The notes: generated by a model not told the origin, from the sequence alone. DNA of 64,000 nucleotides from Clostridiales bacterium CCNA10 (GCA_003573975.1 AP018533.1:434001-498000); one strand, 5' to 3'; counted from the stretch's first letter, positions 43,135 through 52,831 are shown. Made by a program: numbers and translations.

Positions 43135-43578
43135 ATGATGGTTTCAACGAAAGGCCGCTATGCCCTGCGGGTGATGATTGATCTGGCGGAACATGATGAT
43201 GGCCGATTTATCCCATTGAAAGAGATCGCGGCCCGTCAGGGAATTTCGGAAAAATATCTGGAGAGCATCGTCAAGCTGTTGGCCCGCAGCGGCGATCTGT
43301 TCGGGATGCGGGGCAAGGGGGGCGGCTACCGACTGACCCGCGCTCCAGAGGAGTACACCGTGGGCAGCATCCTCCGCCTGACGGAGGGGGGACTGGTCCC
43401 GGTAAACTGCCAGGGCCTGTCTGAGGAGGGACAGTGCGGCCGCTCCGCCGACTGTCCCACCTTCCCACTGTGGAAGGGGCTGGAGGATGTGATCAACCAG
43501 TATCTGGACAGCATCACTCTGGCGGAGCTGCTTCCGCCGGAGGAAAAAGCGCCGTGCCAGTGTACGGATAAGGACTGA
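43135..43578 (+). CDS. Rrf2/IscR-type transcriptional regulator
   Basis: A 147-residue Rrf2-family protein. The N-terminal winged helix has STKGRYALRVMIDLA and the wing GMRGKGGGYRLTR. The C-terminal part holds three cysteines (C92, C101, C107; spacing C-x8-C-x5-C) as in IscR-type Fe-S or redox sensors, where the spacing is C-x5-C-x5-C. This suggests a cluster-binding sensor of iron-sulphur status or oxygen/NO. GGGAGGG lies nine bases before the ATG; the frame upstream to 43039 crosses the promoter and is not translated. It is monocistronic; targets unknown, with no isc/suf genes in view. Confidence 0.88.
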   Translation: MMVSTKGRYALRVMIDLAEHDDGRFIPLKEIAARQGISEKYLESIVKLLARSGDLFGMRGKGGGYRLTRAPEEYTVGSILRLTEGGLVPVNCQGLSEEGQCGRSADCPTFPLWKGLEDVINQYLDSITLAELLPPEEKAPCQCTDKD

Positions 43579-43591
43579 GGCACTCAAATCA

Positions 43592-43638
43592 GAACAGCGC
43601 GCGGCGCGGAAGCATGGCTTCTGCGCCGCGCGCTGTTC
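43592..43638. terminator. Bidirectional terminator, Rrf2 and SLH genes
   Basis: A 22-bp stem with one mismatch (43592-43613 and 43617-43638) and an ATG loop between the convergent Rrf2 and S-layer genes. Confidence 0.8.
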
Positions 43639-43651
43639 GTCAGGGGAGGAG

Positions 43652-45511
43652 TCACTGGGCCACGATGACCCGGATGCGGCCGCCCTGGTTCTCCGCCCGG
43701 TCATACCAGCCGGTGAGGGACAGGCCCAGCTCCTGGACCCGGTCCAGGGTGGACAGGAAGTAGTCCCGGTCCCGCCGCTCATAGACGATGACCTCGTCGG
43801 CCAGACGGTACTGACGGCTGTCGGACACCAGCTTGCCGCCGCTGATCTTGTCGGCCTTGACGGAGGTGAGGGAGAGAATGCGGTCGGGGTCAGCGGGTTC
43901 GCCGTCCACCAGGATGGGCCCGGCCTGCACCGGATAGCGGGTGCTGGTGGAGGGGATGGAGTAGGAGGTGCCGCCCACGTCGTATTCATAGGAGTAGCTG
44001 GCATAGAGGCCCTCCCCCAAGGATTCCATGTGGGTGAGCACGCCGTAGCGGTAGGCGTCGCCGGTGGCGTTGTTGAGCACCATGCGGTCGATCTCCCCGC
44101 TGCCGTTGAGGGAGTAGTAGGCCACCTTGCCGCTGGTCAGCTCCATCCCGGCCAGGCGGCTGGGGAAGATCTTGACTGCGTTCCCTCCGGCAGCGTCCAG
44201 GATCTCTGCATCGGGGGCGATGGTATGGGTCCCGAGCTTCAGTCCGTCGGCGGACACCTTACCGGACAGAGCGGGGGAGCTGAGGCGCTTCAGGGTGACC
44301 TTGCCGTCAGAGCCGATGTTGATGCCCACCGGGTCGCCTGCCTCCAGATAGTTGGCGGTCCAGGGATAGCTGTATGTGCTGCCGTCGGTGGACAGGATGG
44401 TGACGGTGTCCGCGGTATAGGAGCCGCCGTGCCCATCGTCATAGGAGCCGCGCTCCGTCCGGACCACCACGCCGCAGCGCTCGGTCTGGGCGGCGCTGGG
44501 GGCGGTCACAGCGGCCACTCCGCCGGTGCGGCCCAGCAGCAGGGTGACAGTGTCCCCTACTCCGTACTGTCCCAGGTCGGACAGGGCGTAGGCGGCGGAG
44601 GCGCTCTCGATGGGATAGGTCCGTCCGGCGATCTGCACCGACTCCGGAGAGGCGGCGGAGGGCGTCAGGGCCTGGATCACACCCACCGCCCGGTCAGAGG
44701 AGACCCACAGGGCCCGCATGGTCTGATTCCAGTAGATCACATCGTTGGTCTGGATGGCGGCGAGGGTGGACGCCTTCCCGTCCCGGGTCACCGTGACGCC
44801 GGAGAGGGGGAAGGGGATGGCGCTGTGCCAGTCGCCGGAGGCCACCAGGGGGCCGTTCATCTCCCCATTCACCAGGGCCACCAGGTCTACCTCTCCGGCG
44901 GCGTTGAGGGAGTAGCCCAGCGTGGTGAGATAGGGCTGGCCCTCCTTGTTTTTGGCGGACAGGAGGTTATAGAACAGATACATGGCGTCATGCCGGGTGA
45001 GGGGGGCGGAGGCGGCTTGGGCGGTGAGGCCTTTGTCCAGACTCAGGCTGTGGTACAGGGCCATCTGAGGACTGGGATAGGCGCCGGAGTAGTCCTCGGC
45101 GGAGTAGCCCAGAAGCCCCAGGGCGATAGTCGCCCCCTCCGCTAGGGTGATGGAGCTGGCAGGGCGGAAGGTGCCGTCGGAGTAGCCGGAGATCAGCCCG
45201 GCGGCCACACCGGCCTCCACAAAGCCTGCGGCCCAGTGGGTATAGGGTACGTCGGGATAGGGGGAGGTGGATGCCTCGCCCACCTGGTCGCCCTTGGGAC
45301 TTGCCTTCACGGCCATGGTGATGAATTCGGCCCGGGTGACGGTCCGGGACAGGCGGAGATCGCCGCCGGCGTCGCCGGCCATGATGCCCAGGGCGGTGAT
45401 GACCTGGGCGACCTCCTCCTGGGCGGGGATGCTCCCCGCGGCAAAGCCGGGCAGGGCCAGGCTCAGGGAGAGGTAGCAGGCCAGCAGGCCGGTCATGATA
45501 CGTTTTTTCAT
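43652..45511 (-). CDS. S-layer-homology (SLH) domain protein
   Basis: A 619-residue exported protein. Signal peptide of about 24 residues (LPGFAAG region), then three SLH domains in about residues 25-200 (for example HWAAGFVEAGVAAGLISGYSDGTFRPASSITLAEG in the second). These bind the cell wall. The rest (about 200-619) is a strand-rich region of unknown fold with many Ser/Thr and Tyr. It carries no catalytic motif I can name. The ATG at 45511 has AAAGGAG ten bases upstream; a longer frame to 45610 reaches into the next gene. It lies behind the efflux genes on the same strand and may be co-expressed. Confidence 0.85.
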   Translation of the reverse strand: MKKRIMTGLLACYLSLSLALPGFAAGSIPAQEEVAQVITALGIMAGDAGGDLRLSRTVTRAEFITMAVKASPKGDQVGEASTSPYPDVPYTHWAAGFVEAGVAAGLISGYSDGTFRPASSITLAEGATIALGLLGYSAEDYSGAYPSPQMALYHSLSLDKGLTAQAASAPLTRHDAMYLFYNLLSAKNKEGQPYLTTLGYSLNAAGEVDLVALVNGEMNGPLVASGDWHSAIPFPLSGVTVTRDGKASTLAAIQTNDVIYWNQTMRALWVSSDRAVGVIQALTPSAASPESVQIAGRTYPIESASAAYALSDLGQYGVGDTVTLLLGRTGGVAAVTAPSAAQTERCGVVVRTERGSYDDGHGGSYTADTVTILSTDGSTYSYPWTANYLEAGDPVGINIGSDGKVTLKRLSSPALSGKVSADGLKLGTHTIAPDAEILDAAGGNAVKIFPSRLAGMELTSGKVAYYSLNGSGEIDRMVLNNATGDAYRYGVLTHMESLGEGLYASYSYEYDVGGTSYSIPSTSTRYPVQAGPILVDGEPADPDRILSLTSVKADKISGGKLVSDSRQYRLADEVIVYERRDRDYFLSTLDRVQELGLSLTGWYDRAENQGGRIRVIVAQ

Positions 45512-45609
45512 AGGCCAAAAACTCCTTTTGAATGAGGAATGAGGAATTAGGATGTGCGCCGAAGGGGAGGACTGTCCGCCGCCAGAGCGGTCCTGATTTC
45601 TGATTTGCA
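45512..45609. repeat. Short dispersed-repeat-like sequence
   Basis: The 98-bp gap contains AATGAGGAATGAGGAATTAGGA at one end. At the other end an imperfect complement (AATGCAAATCAGAAATCAGGA read on the minus strand) could pair with it, like the ends of a small non-autonomous element. Similar AATGAGGAAT strings are common in this group from memory. Confidence 0.35.
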
Positions 45610-46857
45610 TTAGTCGTACCGCAGTGCGTCGATGGGATTCAGCTTCGCCGCTTTGTTGGCGGGCAGATAGCCGAACAGCACGCCGATGCCCACGGAGACG
45701 CCGAAGCTGATGGCCACGGAGCCGAAGGTGGGCGCGGCGGAGAAGGAAGCCCCTCCACCCATCTGAGCGGCCAGCATCCCGCCCAGCAGAGCGCCCACGC
45801 CGGTGGCCAGCAGATAGCCCAGAGCGATGCCCAGCAGCCCGCCGATGGCGGAGGTGGTCCCCGCCTCGATGACGAACTGGCGGCGGATGTCCTTCCGCTT
45901 GGCCCCCAGGGATTTGCGGATGCCGATCTCCCGGGTGCGCTCGGTGACGGAGACCAGCATGATGTTCATAATGCCGATGCCGCCCACCAGCAGGGAGATG
46001 GCGGCGATGGCCACCAGCACGCCGATGGCCACGCCCATCATGGCGTTGATGAGGTTGGCCTGCTCCTCCATGGTCTGGGTGAAATAGGCGTCCGTGTCCC
46101 CCTGGAAGCGGTCATAGAGCATACTGTCGATGACCTCCTTGGCCTGGGCGGCGGTCTCGCCGGAGGTGCTGGTGAAGATGTACAGGGTCACATACCGGGC
46201 TCCCATGAGTTCCAGGGCGTTTTCATAGGGGATGTAGATCTGGTCATCTGGTCCGCCCTTCAGCATCTCGCCGGTGCTCAGCTGATCCAGCACGCCGATG
46301 ACGGTGTAGGACGCGCCGTTGATGGACAGAGTCTGTCCCAGGGCGTCCCCCTGAAAGGCCTCCTGGGCCAGATAGGCCCCAATGACGCACACGTTGCTCC
46401 GCCGCTCCACATCCAGGAAGGAGAGGAAACGCCCGGCGGTCAGCTTCTGTCCCCCGTCCATGGTGGCCTGGGTCTCATTTTTGAACATGACCTCGCTGAC
46501 GCCGTACAGCTGGGTCTTGTCGAATTTCTCGTCCCCCCGGCGCAGGGTGGCCTGGAAGGAGACGTATGGGGAGACGCCGGTGAGGACCTCGGGGTGCTCC
46601 TCCACCAGCTGGTACATATCGTCCGGGTCCAGATCCATGGTGGAGCCGTCGCCCCGGCCCCACACATAGGTCTGCATCATGTTGACCCCCAGCTTCTCCA
46701 CCTGTTCGTCCACCATCCCCTGCACTCCGTTGCCCAGAGCCAGGATGACGATGACCGAGGCCACGCCGATGATGATGCCCAGCATGGTCAGCAGGGAACG
46801 CATTTTGCTGGTGGTCAGGGACTTCAGCGCCAGGCGGAAGGACTGTCCAAAGTTCAT
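45610..46857 (-). CDS. MacB-like ABC transporter permease
   Basis: A 415-residue permease of the MacB/FtsX type. One N-terminal membrane helix (about 20-45, SLLTMLGIIIGVASVIVILALG) is followed by a periplasmic-type MacB_PCD domain (about 50-240), and then three membrane helices in the FtsX domain (about 280-410). The GIRKSLGAKRKDIRRQF coupling helix faces the ATPase. The start ATG overlaps the ATPase stop codon by four bases. With the ATPase and adaptor upstream it forms a tripartite peptide or antibiotic efflux pump; substrate unknown. Confidence 0.93.
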   Translation of the reverse strand: MNFGQSFRLALKSLTTSKMRSLLTMLGIIIGVASVIVILALGNGVQGMVDEQVEKLGVNMMQTYVWGRGDGSTMDLDPDDMYQLVEEHPEVLTGVSPYVSFQATLRRGDEKFDKTQLYGVSEVMFKNETQATMDGGQKLTAGRFLSFLDVERRSNVCVIGAYLAQEAFQGDALGQTLSINGASYTVIGVLDQLSTGEMLKGGPDDQIYIPYENALELMGARYVTLYIFTSTSGETAAQAKEVIDSMLYDRFQGDTDAYFTQTMEEQANLINAMMGVAIGVLVAIAAISLLVGGIGIMNIMLVSVTERTREIGIRKSLGAKRKDIRRQFVIEAGTTSAIGGLLGIALGYLLATGVGALLGGMLAAQMGGGASFSAAPTFGSVAISFGVSVGIGVLFGYLPANKAAKLNPIDALRYD

Positions 46858-47609
46858 ACCGCTCCCTCCTGTTCTGCTATGTCCGCCTCCGGCGGCTCAT
46901 CGGGCTGGACCACCGCCCGGGGGTCGTGGGCGTCCCCGTCATAGATGATCCTGCCGTCCTGAAGGCGGATGATCCGGTCGGCCCGGACGGCGATGGAGTT
47001 GTCGTGGGTGATGAGTACCACAGTGTCCCCCTCCCGGTTCAGCTGCTTCAAAAAGCTCAGCACCTCCCGGCCGGTGCGGGAGTCCAGCGCGCCGGTGGGC
47101 TCGTCGGCCAGGATCACCGAGGGGCTGCCCGCCAGGGCGCGGGCGATGGAGACGCGCTGCTGCTGGCCGCCGGAGAGCTGGGAGGGCAGATGCTTCCACT
47201 TGTCTGCCAGTCCCACCCGCTCCAGAGAGCGGATGGCCCGATCCCGGCGCTCCTCCGCCGGGACCCCGGCGTACAGCAGGGGCAGCTCCACGTTTTCCAG
47301 CACGGACAGCTTGGGGATCAGGTTGTACTGCTGGAAGATAAAGCCCAGCATTTTGTTTCGGATCTCCGCCTGCTGGTCGTCGTCCATGGTGGACACGTCC
47401 ACGCCCCCCAGGTGGTAGGAGCCGGAGGTGGGCACGTCCAGGCAGCCGATGATGTTCATGGCGGTGGACTTGCCTGAGCCGGAGGAGCCAACGATGGCCA
47501 CGAACTCCCCCTGGTCGATGGAGAGGCTGACGCCGTCCAGGGCGTGGACCGTCTCGTCCCCCATGGGGTAGATCTTATAGACATCTTTCAGTTCGATCAG
47601 ATGTGTCAC
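46854..47609 (-). CDS. MacB-type ABC transporter ATP-binding protein
   Basis: A 251-residue ATPase. Walker [11 protein letters not shown]-loop [10 protein letters not shown], signature [15 protein letters not shown], Walker [13 protein letters not shown] and H-loop LITHDN are all intact; this is the LolD/MacB branch. A C-terminal extension of about 25 residues beyond the core is acidic and low in structure. It powers the permease overlapped downstream. It starts five bases after the adaptor stop, so the three are one operon. Confidence 0.95.
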   Translation of the reverse strand: MTHLIELKDVYKIYPMGDETVHALDGVSLSIDQGEFVAIVGSSGSGKSTAMNIIGCLDVPTSGSYHLGGVDVSTMDDDQQAEIRNKMLGFIFQQYNLIPKLSVLENVELPLLYAGVPAEERRDRAIRSLERVGLADKWKHLPSQLSGGQQQRVSIARALAGSPSVILADEPTGALDSRTGREVLSFLKQLNREGDTVVLITHDNSIAVRADRIIRLQDGRIIYDGDAHDPRAVVQPDEPPEADIAEQEGAV

Positions 47610-47614
47610 GAAGC

Positions 47615-49255
47615 TCAGCCTCCCGAAGCCATCACGGCGGTGGAGCCGGCGGAGCCGTCAGTTGACTGGATGGGGACCAGCACGGTCTCGCCCTCCTCCA
47701 GACCGGAGAGGATCTCCACATAGTCCTGGCTGCTGCGGCCCAGCTCCACCTGGCGCGTCTCCAGCTTGGCGGGGTCGAGCACGGAGCCGTTCTCCCCCAG
47801 GGCCCCATCCGGGGCCACCAGGACCGTGTTGCCGCCGGAGACGGCAGGGGTTGGGATGCAGAGCGCCTGCTGTGCCTGCTCCACGATGATGTCGGCGGAC
47901 ACGTTCATGCCGGGGTTGAGGGCGCCGTACTCGGAGAGCAGAATGGTGACCGGATAGGTGGTGAAGCCGTCTGTGGTGGTCCCGTTGATGTTCACCTTCT
48001 CCACGGTGCCCAGGAAGGTCTCGCCGGGAAGAGCCTCAGCGGTGATCTCCACGCTCTGGCCGGGCCGGATCTTGCCGATGTCCAGCTCGCTGACGTTCAT
48101 TTTCAGTTCCAGCTGCTCCAGGTCGTAGATCACGGCCAGAGCCCCGGACTCACTGCCGTCCAGCTGATCCCCGGCTTTCAGGTTCTTTTCGATGACTGTG
48201 CCGGAGATGGGGGAGGTGATGGTGTAGTTCTCCAGGACCTCCTGGGCGCTCTGGAGGGAGAGCTGCGCGTTCTGGAGGGAGAGGGCGGCGTTTTGCAGGG
48301 CGGTCTCTGCGGCGGAGCCGCCCAGCGTGGCCAGCGGCTCCCCGCTGGAGATCCGGCTGCCCACCGAGACGTTCAGAGCGGTGACCTCGCCCCCGGCCTG
48401 GGCGGTGATGGTCTGGCTCAGGCGGGCCTCAAAGGTACCGCCCGCGGCACAGGAGACGGTTCCCACTTTGGCGGTGGCACTGGTGGACTCGGTGAGTGCA
48501 CCTGGATTATTGACCCGGATTTTTACCTGCCGGATCAGGGCGCCGCCGATGCCCACCTGATCGGCCCCGGCCACATACTCCACAGTGCCGGGCAGGATCT
48601 CCATAGTACCTGCCAGAGTGACCTGGGCGCTCTGCCCCACAGAGATCCGGGCTGCGTCAGCCGACTGGAAGGGGAGGGTGAGGGTCATGGAGGAGGTGTC
48701 GGAGATGTCCGCGATGGGGGCGCCGGTGGAGACCAGGTCCCCCTTCTTCACATACAGCTTCTGCACCACACCGGAGCCGGCGGCCCGGGGCCGCAGGCCG
48801 TCCGCGGTGCTGTCATAGGTCAGCTGAGCCTGCTGAACGGCCAGCTGGGCCTGTTCCAGGGCGGTGGTGGCGCTGCCCGGATCGATGCGGTAGAGCAGCT
48901 GTCCCTTTTCCACCCGGTCGCCGTCCTGGAAGGGGGCCTCCAGGATCTCGCCGGAGACCAGCGCCCCCACCTGATAGGACTCGATGGGGGTCATGGTGCC
49001 GGAGCCGTCCACCGAGACGGTCAGGTCCTGCCGCTGGACGGCGGCGGGCTGGTACTGCCCGGAGGAGGCTGCCGGACTGCCAAAGAGCAGAGGGCGCAGG
49101 AGCAGAAAGAGGATCCCCGCCGCGGCGAGGATCAGGACCAGCCGCTTGAGCCATTTTCTGCGCTTTTTGGGGAGCTGGAAGCGGGGAGCGGCAGAGCGAC
49201 GCTCCGGGGTCTCCGGCTGTACCGGCGCTTCCGGGGTGAGTTGTGTGGTTTCCAT
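47615..49255 (-). CDS. MacA-like membrane-fusion (HlyD/RND adaptor) protein
   Basis: A 546-residue adaptor. A Pro-rich cytoplasmic tail precedes one membrane helix (about 38-58). Then come the split biotinyl-lipoyl domain (YRIDPGSATTALEQAQLAVQQAQLTYDS, and the later strand after the helices), a coiled hairpin (AAETALQNAALSLQNAQLSLQSAQEVL) and beta-barrel segments (VKINGTTTDGF-like). In Gram-positives such proteins couple MacB pumps to the cell wall space. ATG with AAGGAG eight bases upstream. First gene of the efflux operon. No missing parts noticed. Confidence 0.92.
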   Translation of the reverse strand: METTQLTPEAPVQPETPERRSAAPRFQLPKKRRKWLKRLVLILAAAGILFLLLRPLLFGSPAASSGQYQPAAVQRQDLTVSVDGSGTMTPIESYQVGALVSGEILEAPFQDGDRVEKGQLLYRIDPGSATTALEQAQLAVQQAQLTYDSTADGLRPRAAGSGVVQKLYVKKGDLVSTGAPIADISDTSSMTLTLPFQSADAARISVGQSAQVTLAGTMEILPGTVEYVAGADQVGIGGALIRQVKIRVNNPGALTESTSATAKVGTVSCAAGGTFEARLSQTITAQAGGEVTALNVSVGSRISSGEPLATLGGSAAETALQNAALSLQNAQLSLQSAQEVLENYTITSPISGTVIEKNLKAGDQLDGSESGALAVIYDLEQLELKMNVSELDIGKIRPGQSVEITAEALPGETFLGTVEKVNINGTTTDGFTTYPVTILLSEYGALNPGMNVSADIIVEQAQQALCIPTPAVSGGNTVLVAPDGALGENGSVLDPAKLETRQVELGRSSQDYVEILSGLEEGETVLVPIQSTDGSAGSTAVMASGG

Positions 49256-49472
49256 GGCATTGACTCCTTACTATGTACAGTTGTGCAGAGCGCTGGGCGC
49301 GGGCGCGGATCGGGGCAGCGCGCCCCAAGAGGCGCCTCTATCTTACTGCGGGGGGATTAGCTTTCCCGAAAGAAAGGCTTAAATTTTCATTAAATTTTGC
49401 CCGGCGGCTTTACGGTACACCTTCCACCTGGGGGAAGGTCAAGGGGAAAATGGCGGAGCGGGTCGTTTCCGC
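49256..49472. other. Gap before the efflux operon
   Basis: About 215 bp. It holds AT-rich DNA at 49376-49400 and a 7-bp hairpin ACCTTCC/GGAAGGT (49419-49425 and 49433-49439) of the kind that recurs in this bacterial group. A minus-strand promoter for the efflux operon is expected here, but I see no consensus pair. Confidence 0.4.
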
Positions 49473-49480
49473 GGGCAAAA

Positions 49481-49516
49481 AAGCCCCGAGGCATCCGGAT
49501 GGACGTCCCGGGGCTT
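49481..49516 (-). terminator. Terminator of the HAD gene
   Basis: On the minus strand AAGCCCCG (49516-49509) pairs with CGGGGCTT (49488-49481), followed by TTTTGCC. It begins 8 bp after the ancestral stop codon at 49525-49527. Confidence 0.75.
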
Positions 49517-49524
49517 GGAGAGGC

Positions 49525-50328
49525 TTATTCCAGGCAGGAGAGAATGGCCTGGGCCGCGCCGTCATGGCTGTTGTCCGCCACAGTGCGGGCGGCCGCCGCC
49601 TGCACCTGGGGGGCGGCGTTCCCCATGGCGATGGGACAGCCTACCGCCTGGAGCATCTCCAGGTCGTTGGCGCTGTCCCCCACGGCGGCGCAGCGCTCCA
49701 GGGGGATGCCCTACATCAGGGCGAGGAGGGCCAGGGCGCGGCCCTTGTTCACCCCTGCGGGGACCAGCTCGAAGTCGTGGTCGTTGGAGGCGGTGAGGGA
49801 CACGCCGGGCAGGGCGGCCAGTTCTTCCAGGGGGTAGCCCCCCGGCTTCTGATCTCCGTGGAGCTTGGTCAGGGGCAGGCCGTGCTCTGCCAGGTAGGCC
49901 AGGGGATCCGGAGTGTCAACGGCGCGGCTGTGAAAGACAGAGAAGGGGTAGGTGCGCTGGAGGGAGCGGCGGGAGAAGGGGTCCAGGAGGATCTTTTCCC
50001 CGGCGAAGATCATCAGCTCGATGTCCCGGCCCAGGCACAGCTCCAGGGCACGCCGCCCGGTCTCCTCCGGCAGGTCCCAACGGCGCAGGTGTCTGCCGGT
50101 GCGGGCGTCGCACAGGGCTGCGCCCCCCAGGCAGACAGCCAGACTGTCGCACCCCGCCAGCTTAGAGAAGTGCGCCGCCTCCCAGCCGGAGCGGCCGGTG
50201 GACAGCACCACCTTGACTCCGGCGGCCCGGGCGGCCTGCACGGCCTCCAGAGAGGCGGGGGAGATCTCACCCGCCGGATCCAGGAACGTGCCGTCCAGAT
50301 CCAGGGCGATCAGATCGATTTTTCCCAT
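49525..50328 (-). pseudogene. Cof-type HAD phosphatase interrupted by an in-frame TAG
   Basis: A continuous reading frame of 267 codons encodes a complete Cof/YbjI-type HAD phosphatase, except for one amber codon at 49711-49713. Before it stand ALDLDGTFLD (motif I nucleophile Asp), STGRSGWEA and the cap domain. After it come GIPLERCAAVGDSANDLEMLQAV (motif IV GDSxxD) and IAMGNAAPQV. The protein made would lack motif IV and be inactive unless the TAG is read through. The upstream codons are ALLALM-stop-GIPLER, where an ordinary residue would be expected. Recent nonsense mutation, sequencing error or read-through are all possible. Confidence 0.85.
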
Positions 50329-50345
50329 GAAACACCATACCTTTC

Positions 50346-50382
50346 AGCCCGCCGGAGCAGGCAGGAACGGCTCCGGCGGGCT
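50346..50382 (-). terminator. Terminator of feoAB
   Basis: A perfect 13-bp stem (50346-50358 and 50370-50382), AGCCCGCCGGAGC with its complement, about 37 bp past the feoAB stop codon. Confidence 0.7.
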
Positions 50383-50419
50383 ATGTCAGAAATTGCGGGA
50401 GGGTCAGCAGAGCTCCGGC

Positions 50420-52831
50420 TCACACAAAGCCCAGCAGCAGGCCGACCGTGTGGACCAGGAACGCGGCGATGTACGCCATACCAAGCTGCCAGGCAATGGA
50501 GAACAGGGTCCATTTGACGCTGTTCATCTCCCGGGCCAGGGTGGACACCGCCGCCACGCAGGGGACATACAGCAGGATGAACACCAGCATGGAGAGGGCG
50601 GACAGGGGGGTGAAGCCGGTCATGGCGGCGGCCACCTGGGCGCTGGTGGCGGTGAGGGCGAAGCCGTAGAACATGGACAGGGAGGAGACCACCATCTCCT
50701 TGGCGATGAGCCCGGTAAGCAGGGCCACCGCCGCCTGCCAGAAGCCAAAGCCCAGGGGGGCGAAGATGGGGGCGATCCAGCTGCCCAGGGTGCCCAGCAT
50801 GGACTGGGCCGCGTCGTCCACCATGTGCAGGGAGAAGTCGAAGGACTGGAGCAGCCACAGGACCATGGACATCAGCAGGATCAGGGTGCCTGCCTTGATG
50901 AGGAAGCCCTTCACCTTCTGCCAGACGTGGGTGGCGATGTTTTCAAAGGAGGGCAGGCGGTAGGGGGGCAGCTCCAGCACAAAGGGGGCTGGCTCTCCGG
51001 CGAAGAGGGTGCGCTTGAAGAGGATGCCGGACAGGATACCCACCAGCATCCCGAGCACATACAGGCCAAAGATCACCAGACCGGCCCAGGGGCCGAAGAA
51101 GGCCCCGGCGATCATGCCATAGACGGGCAGCTTGGCCGAGCAGGACATGAAGGGGACCAGGAGAATGGTCATCCGCCGGTCCTTCTCATTCTCCATGGTG
51201 CGGGCCCCCATGATGGCGGGGACCGAGCAGCCAAAGCCCATGAGCATGGGGATGAAGGCCTTTCCACTCAGGCCAAAGCGCCGCAGCAGCCGGTCCATGA
51301 TGAAGGCGGCCCTGGACATATAGCCCGAGTCCTCCAGGAAGGACAGGAAGAAGAACAGCAGGGCGATCTGGGGCAGGAAGGAGAGCACGCCGCCCACGCC
51401 GGCGATGATGCCGTCGCACACCAGGCTGATGAGCACGGGGGAGACGCCGGCGGCGGTCAGGGTCCCGTCCAGCCAGCCGGAAAACAGGTCGATCAGAGCG
51501 CTGACGCCGTTTTGCAGCCAGGAGCCGAAGGGGCCGAAGGTGATGACGAACATGGCCAGCATGGCGCACAGGAACAGGGGGAGGGCTGTGTACTTGCCGG
51601 TGACCACCCGGTCGATCCGCTCGCTGAGGGTGGGGCCGGAGTCGGCGTGTCCTTTGACCACCGAGGCCTCGACCACCCGCTCGATGTACTGATAGCGGCT
51701 GTCGGCGATCAGGGTCTCCCGGTCGCCCAGGTCGCTGGAGCCCTCATACTCGGCGATGATGCCTTGCAGCTCCTCCTGCACCTCCCGGGGCAGGTGCAGG
51801 GCCTCCTCCACCAGCTTGTCCCCCTCCAGCAGCTTGATGGCCGCCCAGTGGGCGGGGAGGTGGGCGGCATAGGCGTAGTCGTGGAGCAGCTCGCCCATGC
51901 GGTGGTGGATGTCGTGGGTGAAGCTGTCATAAAGGTCGTCAGGCTCAAAGGTATAGCCCAGGTGCATCTGCCGGTGGGCCACCTGGAGCAGCTCATCCAG
52001 CCCCTGGCCGGTCTTGGCGGTGATGGGGACCACGGGGACGCCCAGCTGCCGGGAGAGGTGCTCCACATCGATGGAGTCCCCCCGGGCCTCCACCTCGTCC
52101 ATAAAATTCAGGGCCAGCACCAGGGGGCGCTCCAGCTCCAGCAGCTGGACGGTGAGGTAGAGGTTGCGTTCCAGGTTGGTGGCGTCCACGATGTTCAAAA
52201 TGGCGTCCGGACCTTCACCGATGATGAAGTCCCGGGCCACGATCTCCTCCATGGAGTAGGGGGACAGAGAGTAGATCCCCGGCAGATCCACCACCGTCAG
52301 TTCCCGGTCGCCCAGGCGGGCGGTGCCCTCCTTTTTTTCCACGGTCACCCCGGGCCAGTTGCCCACATATTGATTGGAGCCCGTGAGGGCATTGAACAGG
52401 GTGGTCTTGCCGCAGTTGGGGTTGCCCGCCAGGGCAATGCGCATGGGGCGGCTGTCGTGGGCGCTGTGGTCATAGGGGCGCTCGTGCTGCTCCAGCTCGT
52501 GGACGTGGTCCTGAAGCTGCTTGCGGGTCCGCTCCGGATCGGTGCGGTGGGCGGCGGCCTCCCGGGCGGCGGGACGGCGGGGCGCGCCAATGCGGATCTG
52601 GGCGGCGTCATCCTTTCGCAGAGACAGCTCATAGCCCCGGAGGGAGACCTCCAGGGGGTCGCCCAGGGGGGCCACCTTGGTCACCTTCACCGTGGTCCCC
52701 GGGGTCAGACCCATATCCACCAGCCGGCGCTTGACCGCCCCCGACTGGTTGCCCACAGACAGGATCATGCCGCTCTGTCCGGGAACAAGATCCTGAAGGG
52801 TGCGGGGGGAATAGGACTGTTGTTGTTCCAT
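50420..52831 (-). CDS. feoB: FeoA-FeoB fusion ferrous iron transporter
   Basis: An 803-residue protein. An N-terminal FeoA (SH3-like) domain occupies about 10-85 (LVPGQSGMILSV, RLVDMGLTPGTTVKV), then a basic linker. The FeoB G domain (from about 130: GNPNCGKTTLFNALTG, VVDLPGIYSLSPYS, ALNFMDEVEARG) and the gate/core membrane domain with about eleven segments follow. The Gate motifs FLPQIALLFFFLSFLEDSGYM and GFGCSVPAIMGART are complete. It imports Fe2+ under anaerobic conditions. The ATG at 52831 is used; the longer frame to 52975 overlaps the promoter. Confidence 0.96.
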   Translation of the reverse strand: MEQQQSYSPRTLQDLVPGQSGMILSVGNQSGAVKRRLVDMGLTPGTTVKVTKVAPLGDPLEVSLRGYELSLRKDDAAQIRIGAPRRPAAREAAAHRTDPERTRKQLQDHVHELEQHERPYDHSAHDSRPMRIALAGNPNCGKTTLFNALTGSNQYVGNWPGVTVEKKEGTARLGDRELTVVDLPGIYSLSPYSMEEIVARDFIIGEGPDAILNIVDATNLERNLYLTVQLLELERPLVLALNFMDEVEARGDSIDVEHLSRQLGVPVVPITAKTGQGLDELLQVAHRQMHLGYTFEPDDLYDSFTHDIHHRMGELLHDYAYAAHLPAHWAAIKLLEGDKLVEEALHLPREVQEELQGIIAEYEGSSDLGDRETLIADSRYQYIERVVEASVVKGHADSGPTLSERIDRVVTGKYTALPLFLCAMLAMFVITFGPFGSWLQNGVSALIDLFSGWLDGTLTAAGVSPVLISLVCDGIIAGVGGVLSFLPQIALLFFFLSFLEDSGYMSRAAFIMDRLLRRFGLSGKAFIPMLMGFGCSVPAIMGARTMENEKDRRMTILLVPFMSCSAKLPVYGMIAGAFFGPWAGLVIFGLYVLGMLVGILSGILFKRTLFAGEPAPFVLELPPYRLPSFENIATHVWQKVKGFLIKAGTLILLMSMVLWLLQSFDFSLHMVDDAAQSMLGTLGSWIAPIFAPLGFGFWQAAVALLTGLIAKEMVVSSLSMFYGFALTATSAQVAAAMTGFTPLSALSMLVFILLYVPCVAAVSTLAREMNSVKWTLFSIAWQLGMAYIAAFLVHTVGLLLGFV

